The position numbers were made by a program, and so were the translations under genes. A stretch of 6,381 nt of DNA, taken from Bordetella parapertussis. GTDB lineage: Bacteria; Pseudomonadota; Gammaproteobacteria; Burkholderiales; Burkholderiaceae_B. Shown one piece after another: positions 1-5,968 of the stretch. The DNA lies in NCBI GenBank assembly GCA_943331855.1, contig CALQNE010000201.1, positions 1 through 6,381 on the forward strand. Reading direction: 5' to 3'. Position 1 is the first letter of the stretch; the number at the start of each line of letters is the position of its first letter. A model generated the notes under the pieces. That model was not told the DNA's origin. It searched no databases and saw only the letters and a program-made list of their open reading frames with translations.

Positions 1-41
1 ATCGGCTGGGTCTTCCCCGTCTATCATGACCTCAACCTCTC

Positions 42-77
42 GAACCGCCCGGTGCGGACCCGCATGCCGGGTGGTGT
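42..77 (+). ncRNA. group II intron domain V hairpin
   Basis: The lower helix has eight pairs (45-52 with 67-74), extended by A44-T75. A two-base TG bulge at 65-66 on the 3' side separates it from a four-pair upper helix (53-56 with 61-64) closed by a GACC loop (57-60). This is the architecture of domain V, which holds the metal-binding active site of the intron. The CGC at 46-48 is a candidate for the catalytic triad, which is AGC in many introns and CGC in others; that assignment is inferred. The exact outer limits are uncertain by a few bases. Confidence 0.75.
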
Positions 78-81
78 GGCA

Positions 82-108
82 GGGGCGCAATCATCTATGA
101 TTGCCCCC
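82..108 (+). ncRNA. group II intron domain VI hairpin
   Basis: GCAATCAT (87-94) and ATGATTGC (97-104) are perfect complements around CT. Outside them GGGG (82-85) pairs with CCCC (105-108), leaving C86 unpaired. The hairpin sits four bases after domain V and is followed by a tail ending CCGAT, as expected for domain VI. The branch-point adenosine cannot be assigned with confidence. Taken alone the hairpin could be an operator or a terminator, but the next T tract starts 13 bases after the stem, too far for an intrinsic terminator. Confidence 0.65.
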
Positions 109-121
109 TATGCCGATCGCG

Positions 122-128
122 TTTTTTT
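122..128 (+). other. T7 tract just after the intron end
   Basis: Seven consecutive T follow CGCG directly after the inferred intron 3' boundary. Class C group II introns are known to insert at or next to intrinsic terminators, so this may be the remaining U-tract of a terminator whose stem lies on the other side of the intron. The 5' exon is outside the window, so this remains inference. Confidence 0.3.
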
Positions 129-145
129 AGTCTATGCGTGTGTCA

Positions 146-155
146 CACAATTGTG
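146..155. repeat. CACAATTGTG palindrome, possible operator
   Basis: A perfect ten-base palindrome lies about 60 bases before the chosen pilL start. Beyond it the next pair (145/156) mismatches, while 144/157 would pair. The site is noncoding and lies upstream of the first operon gene, so a regulator site is plausible, but a ten-base palindrome can also arise by chance. Confidence 0.25.
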
Positions 156-213
156 AGTAGGCTGTGCAAGGTCCAACATTACGGCTCGTTCAATGCGCGC
201 AAGTGAATGGATC

Positions 214-957
214 ATGAATTCGGGTAAGGGCTGCTGGTTATTGTTGTCATTGTTAATACTTACAGGGTGTGTGGGGCCTCTCTCGCGTCCTTGGCCCAGC
301 GAGCGCCAAGTGACCGCACATGTTCCTTCAGGTAAGCTCGATTTTGGTTGGAGGCTGTCGGGTGATCGTGGTGTGGCACCGCTTCAGGTTTTTTCTGACG
401 CGTCCCGCACGTGGTTGCAGTGGCTGCCAGGCCAACCACTGCCGGTCATCACGGGTACAAGTGCGCAGGGCGAGCAGGTCTTAAGCTACGTGCGTCAGGG
501 GCCCTACACGATATTAGAAGGTCACTGGCGCGCGTTGTCATTTCAATCTGCGACGCAGCAGGCCCGCGCCCGTCGTCTGAATAGTGCCGCGGTGGCCTCT
601 GAACCCTCGCAACAAGTGGTCACGTCTGCCACCTCTGCGCCCGTTACCTCAGGCGCTCAGCAAAAAATTTTTACAGTAAGCCCGGCCGATGGTCATCTCA
701 GGCAGGCGCTCACACGTTGGGCGAGTCTCAGTGGTTGGCGATTTGAGGCTGAGCACTGGGGCGTTGACATCGATATCCCACTCTCTGCCTCGGCCAGTTT
801 TTCTGATGATTTTGTAGCCTCTGTACAGACATTGGTTGCCGCAACCGAGTTGTCTGATCGGCCTTTGCAGCCGTGCTTTTATGCTAACCAAGTATTACGC
901 GTTGTGCCGATCGCAGAACCCTGCGACCGCACACTGGGCGACGGAGCCTCGACATGA
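214..957 (+). CDS. pilL: PilL, type IVb pilus lipoprotein (VirB9-like domain plus TcpQ-type C-terminal domain)
   Basis: Predicted lipoprotein of 247 aa that helps assemble the outer-membrane pore of a type IVb pilus. The signal peptide has one lysine, a hydrophobic core and lipobox LTGC, with Cys19 the lipidated residue. Residues ~40-115 resemble the VirB9/TrbG C-terminal beta-sandwich: a GD..vAPLQVF.D...TWLQW run, then Y..QGPYTILEG. A Ser/Ala/Gln-rich linker (~116-150) leads to a TcpQ/PilL domain (~151-239) with W..LSGW, a W.VDIDIPL-like stretch and PLQPCFYANQVLRVV; Cys221 and Cys237 could form a disulfide. An in-frame ATG at 193 adds seven residues including Glu and has no close Shine-Dalgarno, so 214 is preferred, although its own ribosome site is also weak. 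The stop overlaps the pilN start by four bases. It is shorter than R64 PilL as I recall it. Confidence 0.85.
   Translation: MNSGKGCWLLLSLLILTGCVGPLSRPWPSERQVTAHVPSGKLDFGWRLSGDRGVAPLQVFSDASRTWLQWLPGQPLPVITGTSAQGEQVLSYVRQGPYTILEGHWRALSFQSATQQARARRLNSAAVASEPSQQVVTSATSAPVTSGAQQKIFTVSPADGHLRQALTRWASLSGWRFEAEHWGVDIDIPLSASASFSDDFVASVQTLVAATELSDRPLQPCFYANQVLRVVPIAEPCDRTLGDGAST
943..946 (+). promoter_or_regulatory. Shine-Dalgarno of pilN
   Basis: GGAG lies seven bases before the ATG at 954, inside the end of pilL. Together with the ATGA overlap it fixes the pilN start and suggests that pilN translation is coupled to pilL. Confidence 0.6.
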
Positions 958-2564
958 TCTCGCTGCACTTTGTCGGTGCCTTGTTGTTGCAGTTGGCTGT
1001 CCTCACGCTGAGCGGTTGCGCCCTCCATGAACGCTTGGCTCAACGTGAGGGCGAAGCTGCTCAAGCGCGAGTCTCAATTGAGCACGCTCAAAAAGCTTTT
1101 GAGGCGCGCACAAACAATCCTGCAGAAAAGCGCAAAGCCCAACAGGTTCAAAAGCCTTGGTTGATGAGTAAGGCCGTACCCGTCTCTCGTGACATTCGTT
1201 TGCCAACCGCGTTACGCACGAAGGTCAATGCGACGCTGCTGTATCGCGGCGGTAAAAGCGATCTTGTGGTGGTGTCAGAGCGCATCACGCAGGCCACTGG
1301 TGTGCCCGTACGTATCAAGCCCGAAGCATTATTGCCGGCTGAAAGCTTCTTGTCGCGTTTAAACCTGGATGCCAGCACGCCAGTCGTGGCCTTGCCCCAT
1401 CAAGTCTTGCTTGATGGAGGGGCTCAGCCGCTTGTCGACATTCTTGATCAACTCGCCAAGCGCTTAAGCGTTTACTGGCGATATGAAAATGGTGCGATTG
1501 AGTTTTATCGAACGCAAACGCAGGTCTTTGACGTACGGTCCTTGACGCTTTCGGCCCAGACAGACGCACGTCTTGGTCGGGGCGGTCAGGCGAAGGCTGG
1601 TGGGTTCGACAGTACATCCCATACCGCACTCAAAAGCACCGAACAGCATACGCTTGAAGCGATCAAACTTCGGATCGAACCTTTTTTAACACGCGCGGGC
1701 GTCATTGTTGCTCAGCCTGGTGCGTTGAGTTCGGTGGTGGTGAAAGATACGCCTGAGGTGTTGCAAATGATCGGGCGTTTCATCGAGCGGGAAAATCGCA
1801 CGTTGACGCGACGCGTACGTTTAATTTTTGAAGAGATTGCCTTGCTTGCACACGAAGACCTTGAGCTGGGTCTTGACTGGGAAACCCTGTTTTCAAGCAG
1901 TGCTGTTGCAGCAACCTTAACGTCTTCGGTAGCCGGTGCAGGTGTCGAAGCCGCTAGGGCGGCACTAGGTACCCCACCAGGCTCGGCCCAGTCCTCGAAA
2001 TTACTGTTGACGGCCTTGGCGAAATACGGAACGGTCTTACGTCATATTTCGATGCCCGTACTGACCTTAAACAAGCGTCCCGTGACGCACGCTCTTCGAA
2101 CCACCTTTTCGTATATCGATCAAATCAAAACGTCTTCGCTCGCCTCTTCTGGGCCTTCGGTATTTTCAAATGCCCAGCCTTCGATGTCGGTCAGTCAAAA
2201 AGAAGAAACCGTTGGATCATTTTTAACCCTCGTGCCCGATGCACAAGAGGATGGGCAAATCCTTTTGTCTGTAGCGTATGACAATACGGTTGCGCAGCCG
2301 CTTAAAACGGTGACGCTTGGAGAGCAAAGCGGTCGTATGCAAATTCAGCAAATTACGATTGATGGCCATGGAACCGTGCAACAGGTCGCACTCAGGCCAG
2401 GCCAACCCATGCTGATCTCGGGCTTTGAGCAAAAACAAGGTGAGGTTGAACGGCTGCGCCTGACCGCTGATGCACCACTTGGATTGGGTGGTCGCGATCG
2501 TACGAAGCACAATCGGATGATCACGCTGATTGTCGTCACAGCTCAAGTCGAAGAGGGGTTTTAA
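954..2564 (+). CDS. pilN: PilN, lipoprotein secretin of the type IVb pilus
   Basis: Outer-membrane secretin (536 aa), the ring-shaped channel through which the pilus exits. The signal peptide ends in lipobox LSGC with Cys22 lipidated. Residues ~24-66 are rich in Glu, Gln, Ala and Lys and look helical or coiled. Residues ~103-185 form an STN/N0-like domain, and ~235-285 an N1-type domain with VVVKDTPEVLQMIGRFIERE. The secretin core is ~286-530: V/I-rich strand with FEEIALL, a Ser/Ala/Gly-rich gate segment (~313-348), ISMPVLTLNKRPVTHA, EETVGSFLTLVPDAQEDGQI, then LRPGQPMLISGFEQ. Length and order fit R64 PilN-family secretins, and lipidation fits the type IVb group, which often needs no separate pilotin. 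The ATG start overlaps the pilL stop and has GGAG seven bases upstream. Confidence 0.93.
   Translation: MISLHFVGALLLQLAVLTLSGCALHERLAQREGEAAQARVSIEHAQKAFEARTNNPAEKRKAQQVQKPWLMSKAVPVSRDIRLPTALRTKVNATLLYRGGKSDLVVVSERITQATGVPVRIKPEALLPAESFLSRLNLDASTPVVALPHQVLLDGGAQPLVDILDQLAKRLSVYWRYENGAIEFYRTQTQVFDVRSLTLSAQTDARLGRGGQAKAGGFDSTSHTALKSTEQHTLEAIKLRIEPFLTRAGVIVAQPGALSSVVVKDTPEVLQMIGRFIERENRTLTRRVRLIFEEIALLAHEDLELGLDWETLFSSSAVAATLTSSVAGAGVEAARAALGTPPGSAQSSKLLLTALAKYGTVLRHISMPVLTLNKRPVTHALRTTFSYIDQIKTSSLASSGPSVFSNAQPSMSVSQKEETVGSFLTLVPDAQEDGQILLSVAYDNTVAQPLKTVTLGEQSGRMQIQQITIDGHGTVQQVALRPGQPMLISGFEQKQGEVERLRLTADAPLGLGGRDRTKHNRMITLIVVTAQVEEGF
2553..2558 (+). promoter_or_regulatory. Shine-Dalgarno deciding the pilO start
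   Basis: GAGGGG lies seven bases before the GTG at 2566, overlapping the last codons of pilN. It supports GTG 2566 over the TTG at 2530, which lies 36 bases upstream inside pilN and has no comparable site. Confidence 0.7.
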
Positions 2565-2565
2565 C

Positions 2566-3879
2566 GTGCGCTTTCAACGTACCCGGGTGCACGCCCAGAC
2601 GGTTGTGATGCGCAATGCATTCGGTCAGTCGGTGCTATTTGGTATGCACTGGAGCGCGGTCATCGGAAGCCAGGCAATGAAGTTGGCGCGCAAGCGGGCG
2701 CGGCTGTTGCGGGCAACCCATTACCTTGTGGCCGGGGCGCCCGCCTCAACGGTTGGGTGCGCGCAGCTTGATAAACACCAGCACAAGTCGTCCGAGGCAA
2801 CGTACTCGGCGGCGGCGCTATTTGCTGCAACGTTTCCCGTCGCCGCAGTCGCCAGTCTTGTGGCGTTTGAAGACGGACGATGCTGGATGGTGGCCGCTCA
2901 CTCAGGTTCAATTCTGTCTCAAACAGATCAATGGTTCGAAAACCTGCACGAGGCGCAAGAGGCGCTGAGCGAAATTCGTTTGCGGTTCCCAAATCTTCAG
3001 GTGCATCAGGTGTGTACGGCAAGTGCAACGACGCTACCTGAATGGCTCAATGAACGATGCCCTGAGCAAACGCGGTTGCTTGTCAATCGGGTCTCGCGGG
3101 TTAACGCGAGTGTGGGGTGGGGCATGGTATTCGCCGCCGCCTTAACAGGGGCTTGGACATACTGGACACCTGAGGCTCCCGTATTTGATGCGATGGTCGC
3201 TCACGATAATCCAACGCAACGATGGCTTGAGGTCATGAATCACTATGCATCACAACATCCAGTGCATGGGTTTTCGGATTTGATGCGTGTCATGGCGGAT
3301 TGGCGTCGCGTGCCGTTTGACCCGTCGGGGTGGAAATTATTGAACATTCAGTGCGAACCCCTTTTGTTTGGATGGTCGTGTGCAGCGCAATATCGTCGCG
3401 AACATCGGTTAGCCTTAAATCGACATCTTGAAACCGCGAAGCCCTCAGATTGGATCTTGCATCCGATTGCGCTAGACCAGGCCACGTTGACTTGGACTAT
3501 TCCGCAGGCCGCTCAAGCACTGAGCCTTGGTCAATCGCAACCACCGTTTGATTGGATGACCACCTTACAGAGCGTCAGTCCCTTATTCGAACACATCCAG
3601 CTTGGTGTCCCCGCCAAGCTACGGTTGAGTTCCCCGTTGAGCGCGCACGGGCAGCCTCTTGCCAAGCCACCGACCTTGCCGCATTGGGAAAAACGTTCGC
3701 TGGCACTGAAAGGCCCGATGCGTTCGTTGCCTGCGTTGCACGTTTTGCAGACGCCAGTGCGTTGGCGTAGCGCGACTTTAGAGGTTGGTGCTGTTTCTGG
3801 TCACGCGCTTACACGCAGTGCTTTGGTCGTACAACTTATTGGAGAGATGTTTGAACAGACAACAGAATCAACAGACTAA
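2566..3879 (+). CDS. pilO: PilO, inner-membrane pilus accessory protein (PilO2 family)
   Basis: A 437-aa bitopic inner-membrane protein of the pilus assembly platform. The N-terminal part (~1-180) is cytoplasmic, with the family-typical FGMHWSAVIGSQAMKLARKR and a following ATHYLVAG. A single transmembrane helix is at ~182-199 (GWGMVFAAALTGAWTYW), preceded by Arg residues, so the C-terminal ~235 residues should be periplasmic. These contain Cys263 and Cys272 around LLFGW, followed by AAQYRRE, a likely disulfide loop. Length and layout match R64 PilO. By analogy with BfpC/GspL-type proteins it should link the ATPase to the envelope parts; that role is family inference. GTG 2566 is chosen because of GAGGGG seven bases upstream. 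The gene starts one base after the pilN stop and its end overlaps pilP. Confidence 0.88.
   Translation: MRFQRTRVHAQTVVMRNAFGQSVLFGMHWSAVIGSQAMKLARKRARLLRATHYLVAGAPASTVGCAQLDKHQHKSSEATYSAAALFAATFPVAAVASLVAFEDGRCWMVAAHSGSILSQTDQWFENLHEAQEALSEIRLRFPNLQVHQVCTASATTLPEWLNERCPEQTRLLVNRVSRVNASVGWGMVFAAALTGAWTYWTPEAPVFDAMVAHDNPTQRWLEVMNHYASQHPVHGFSDLMRVMADWRRVPFDPSGWKLLNIQCEPLLFGWSCAAQYRREHRLALNRHLETAKPSDWILHPIALDQATLTWTIPQAAQALSLGQSQPPFDWMTTLQSVSPLFEHIQLGVPAKLRLSSPLSAHGQPLAKPPTLPHWEKRSLALKGPMRSLPALHVLQTPVRWRSATLEVGAVSGHALTRSALVVQLIGEMFEQTTESTD
3841..3844 (+). promoter_or_regulatory. Shine-Dalgarno deciding the pilP TTG start
   Basis: GGAG lies six bases before TTG 3851 within the end of pilO. No ATG gives a sensible pilP, and this is the only upstream TTG or GTG with a good ribosome site that also gives a clean signal peptide. 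Confidence 0.55.
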
Positions 3880-4297
3880 GGCCGCTCACAGAATCACTGT
3901 TTATCTGATCTTGTTGCAGCTGACAGTGGCACCTTTGGGATGGGCCACCGAAGTGGCACCACAGACGACGATTGATGAGTTATTGAAGCTCGATGCACAA
4001 GCCGCTTTGCTTGCTGCGCGAAAAAATGTCTTTGGCACAACGCCTGGCATGACGCTCGAGCAGCAAGGTGCAAACAGTGCAACGCAAAGCAATCAAGTGC
4101 TGGCAATTTATGGCTTGGGTAAAGCACTGACCGCTGAAGTTGTCTTGGATGCCGAACCCCACATCTTTAAAAGTGCGCGGGCGCAGCCCGTCTGGGGTCA
4201 ACCGTCAAAGTACACGCTTGAACGTATTGCACCGCCTTGCGTGTACCTAAAAAAAGACGAGAAAACTGAAATCTTATGTTTGAGCAAAGGGCGCTGA
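3851..4297 (+). CDS. pilP: PilP, type IVb pilus biogenesis protein
   Basis: Small exported protein, 148 aa from the TTG at 3851, of the PilP family of R64-type pili, thought to act in the periplasm with PilO. Residues 1-32 form a signal peptide or membrane anchor: a polar start with Lys and Arg, a hydrophobic stretch (ITVYLILLQLTVAPLG) and a possible cleavage after GWA. Residues ~33-82 look helical and low in aromatics. The compact C-terminal domain (~84-146) has the family pattern VLAIYGLGKALTAEVVLDAE, a turn, VWGQPSKYTLERI and a final beta strand; Cys130 and Cys143 may pair. Longer in-frame starts (TTG 3785, GTG 3818, TTG 3839) lie deeper in pilO, have no good ribosome site and spoil the signal peptide. 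Its 29-base overlap with pilO suggests coupling. The length is close to R64 PilP. Confidence 0.8.
   Translation: MNRQQNQQTKAAHRITVYLILLQLTVAPLGWATEVAPQTTIDELLKLDAQAALLAARKNVFGTTPGMTLEQQGANSATQSNQVLAIYGLGKALTAEVVLDAEPHIFKSARAQPVWGQPSKYTLERIAPPCVYLKKDEKTEILCLSKGR
4286..4290 (+). promoter_or_regulatory. Shine-Dalgarno of pilQ
   Basis: AAAGG lies seven bases before GTG 4298, inside the last codons of pilP. It supports the GTG that directly follows the pilP stop codon. Confidence 0.5.
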
Positions 4298-5968
4298 GTG
4301 CTTGTAGATCATCAACTTCACTATATTGAAATAAAAACGCATGATCAGTTAATGCAATTAAAACCCGCCTTCGTGCGTTCACTGGCTCAACAGCTCGATG
4401 TACTGAGTTTACGTGGCCGAGTGTGTCCGGTCAGTTTTTCTGATAACAGCGTCGGCGTGTTTACCTTGATTGATTATTGTCACGATGATCAGACCCGTGC
4501 GCTACTGAGTCTCTTGGTCGCACGAGGGTTTCGCTTGAATCGGCCACACCTCTTTGTGTTGCCCGCAGCATTGTTACTGGCAATCGATCGATCGACGGTT
4601 GAACGCTTGCCGGTGTCTTCGGCCGTGTCAAGCGCACGGCAGTTGCAACAGGGCGCGCTTGCGACAGCGTTTGATGATTTGCTGCGCTGGGGCATCGCGC
4701 ACCAGGCGAGCGATATTCACTTTAATGTGAATCGAAACCAATATTCGTCGCCCGTATTTTTTACGATTGCGGGTCGTTATGTCTCGCCTTCAGAGTTTGC
4801 GAGTCTGCCCACCGCGACAATGCTCGATATGCTTGCTGTTGCGTGGATGGATATTGAAGGTGGTAACGGCGCGGTGTTTGATCCCATGATTGAACAACAG
4901 GGCCGGCTCAATCGTTGGGTGAATGGCCAAAAGTTTTTGCTTCGGTGGGCCTCGCTCGCAACTGATGTTGGCCCCTCAGTGTGTTTACGGGTGCTCGCGA
5001 TGGACGCCTTAAATCATCTGACACCTGATCTTCAGGCCTTGGGCTACTTAGAACCACAGATTCAGCTCTTTGAACACGCGCAGCAGGCGGCTGGTGGCGC
5101 AGTGGTTTTAGCGGGGACGGTGGGGTCAGGAAAGTCCACCACCATTGCGACCTTAATGCGCACAATCGTCGCTGATCGCAAAGTCATCACGCTTGAGGAT
5201 CCCGCCGAATACTTAATTCCCAACGCTTTACAAAATACGGTGAGCCGCTGTTTTTCTGAGCACGATGTTCATTCTTTTGACAGCAAACTCAAGGCTATCA
5301 AACGCTCTGCCATGAATGACCTGTTAATCGGCGAAATTCGTGATGAAACCACAGGTCGTGCGTTTATGGATTTAGCGGCGTGCGGCGTCAATTTATATAC
5401 AACGGTGCACGCGGGCTCGGCCTTGCTGATCCCCGATCGCTTAACGTCGAGTTTTATTGGTGTCGCGCGGGATTTGCTGGCCACACCCGGGATTTTAAAG
5501 CTGCTGGTATTTCAAACCTTAATGACTAAGCTATGTCCTGCTTGCGCGTTGACGGTCGAGCAGGTGCGTGCCCCGGCCTGGTTCGATGACTGGTTTAGTG
5601 AGGTCGAACAGCGATTTGCAGTCTCGCGTCATGCGCTGAGGTTTCGCAATCCGCAGGCTTGCTCCGCCTGCATGCATGTGATTGAAGGATTGCGAGGAAC
5701 AGTCGGGCGTACTGTCATCGCTGAGATGATTGATCCCTTAAGAGAGTCAGAGTTTCTGCAAGGGGTTAAAGAGGGTGATGGCGTAGGGCTTTATCGATGG
5801 TTCACTGCGCGAAGTCAGCAAGCACAGCAGCAAAATGACGTGCAGCGTCAATCTGCGCAGCAGATCGCGCTTTACAAAATGGGGCAGGGCTTGCTTGATC
5901 CGTGCGATGTACAAGCGCGGTTCGGTGGCCTTGCGCCCTTAGCTGTAAAGCGTGACGCGTGTGCGTAA
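4298..5968 (+). CDS. pilQ: PilQ, pilus assembly ATPase (GspE/PilB superfamily)
   Basis: Cytoplasmic hexameric ATPase (556 aa) predicted to power pilus assembly. Residues 1-115 are a divergent N-terminal region. Residues ~125-240 form the N-terminal half of the motor (WGIAHQASDIHFNV is the GspE-type ASDIH motif). Walker A is GTVGSGKST (273-281, Lys279). The Asp box is VITLEDPAEY (297-305), and Walker B is DLLIGEIRD (341-349, Glu346). The His box is LYTTVHAGSA (366-375, His371). A CxxC pair (Cys413/Cys416) and a second (Cys455/Cys458) form the zinc-binding tetracysteine module typical of assembly ATPases rather than retraction (PilT) ATPases. The tail has a Gln-rich stretch (~508-522). The first codon is GTG, directly after the pilP stop, with AAAGG upstream. 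In plasmid and ICE nomenclature this ATPase is PilQ; it is not the Pseudomonas PilQ secretin. Confidence 0.95.
   Translation: MLVDHQLHYIEIKTHDQLMQLKPAFVRSLAQQLDVLSLRGRVCPVSFSDNSVGVFTLIDYCHDDQTRALLSLLVARGFRLNRPHLFVLPAALLLAIDRSTVERLPVSSAVSSARQLQQGALATAFDDLLRWGIAHQASDIHFNVNRNQYSSPVFFTIAGRYVSPSEFASLPTATMLDMLAVAWMDIEGGNGAVFDPMIEQQGRLNRWVNGQKFLLRWASLATDVGPSVCLRVLAMDALNHLTPDLQALGYLEPQIQLFEHAQQAAGGAVVLAGTVGSGKSTTIATLMRTIVADRKVITLEDPAEYLIPNALQNTVSRCFSEHDVHSFDSKLKAIKRSAMNDLLIGEIRDETTGRAFMDLAACGVNLYTTVHAGSALLIPDRLTSSFIGVARDLLATPGILKLLVFQTLMTKLCPACALTVEQVRAPAWFDDWFSEVEQRFAVSRHALRFRNPQACSACMHVIEGLRGTVGRTVIAEMIDPLRESEFLQGVKEGDGVGLYRWFTARSQQAQQQNDVQRQSAQQIALYKMGQGLLDPCDVQARFGGLAPLAVKRDACA

Larger units (their letters stand above)
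1..117 (+). mobile_element. 3' end of a group II intron (domains V and VI)
   Basis: Group II introns are self-splicing retroelements that end in a catalytic hairpin (domain V), a branch-point hairpin (domain VI) and a short tail ending in AY. All three are visible. CCGCCCGG (45-52) pairs with CCGGGTGG (67-74), with one G-U wobble. The upper stem is TGCG/CGCA around GACC, and a two-base TG bulge lies on the 3' side, as in domain V. A second hairpin at 82-108 fits domain VI, and the tail ends CCGAT at 113-117. The domain V wording strongly resembles bacterial (class C-like) introns as I remember them. No stop-delimited reverse transcriptase is visible; if present it lies left of the window. The stretch is more GC-rich than the pil genes, as expected for foreign DNA. 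The 3' boundary is inferred and the 5' end is outside. Confidence 0.8.
118..213 (+). promoter_or_regulatory. leader of the pil operon
   Basis: This short gap between the intron end and pilL contains CGCG plus seven T (118-128) and the perfect palindrome CACAATTGTG (146-155). I see no strong sigma-70 promoter. CACAAT at 146-151 matches four of six -10 bases, but its -35 partner at the T tract is poor. The palindrome could be an operator for a dimeric regulator. The operon promoter may lie here, inside the intron, or upstream of the window. Confidence 0.3.

Noticed and set aside
1..27. Minus-strand ATG at 27 with GAGAGG upstream, a possible divergent gene start
   Set aside because: It lies within the intron 3' region with only nine codons visible; the Shine-Dalgarno match is likely chance.
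82..128. Intrinsic terminator made of the 82-108 hairpin plus the T7 tract
   Set aside because: Thirteen bases separate the stem from the T tract; domain VI of the intron explains the hairpin better.
1..156. Open + strand frame from the left edge to TGA at 154-156 with GC-rich third positions, which could look like the end of an upstream gene
   Set aside because: The frame runs straight through the domain V and VI hairpins of the intron. The GC bias is better explained by structured RNA, and the peptide resembles no family I know.
1087..1103. Inverted repeat CTCAAAA/TTTTGAG in pilN
   Set aside because: Only seven pairs with a three-base loop inside the Lys/Ala-rich coding stretch; chance level.
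2530..2565. Longer pilO starting at TTG 2530
   Set aside because: No good ribosome site, deep overlap with pilN, and GTG 2566 has a strong GAGGGG at ideal spacing.
3093..3110. Inverted repeat CTCGCG/CGCGAG around GGTTAA in pilO
   Set aside because: Six-base arms within coding sequence, with no T tract or other context.
3785..3850. Longer pilP starting at TTG 3785, GTG 3818 or TTG 3839
   Set aside because: Deep inside pilO, no clear ribosome site, and the extension disrupts an otherwise normal signal peptide.
4583..4595. Overlapping GATC/ATCG repeats in pilQ
   Set aside because: A very short run that encodes ordinary residues; nothing suggests a replication or methylation control site.
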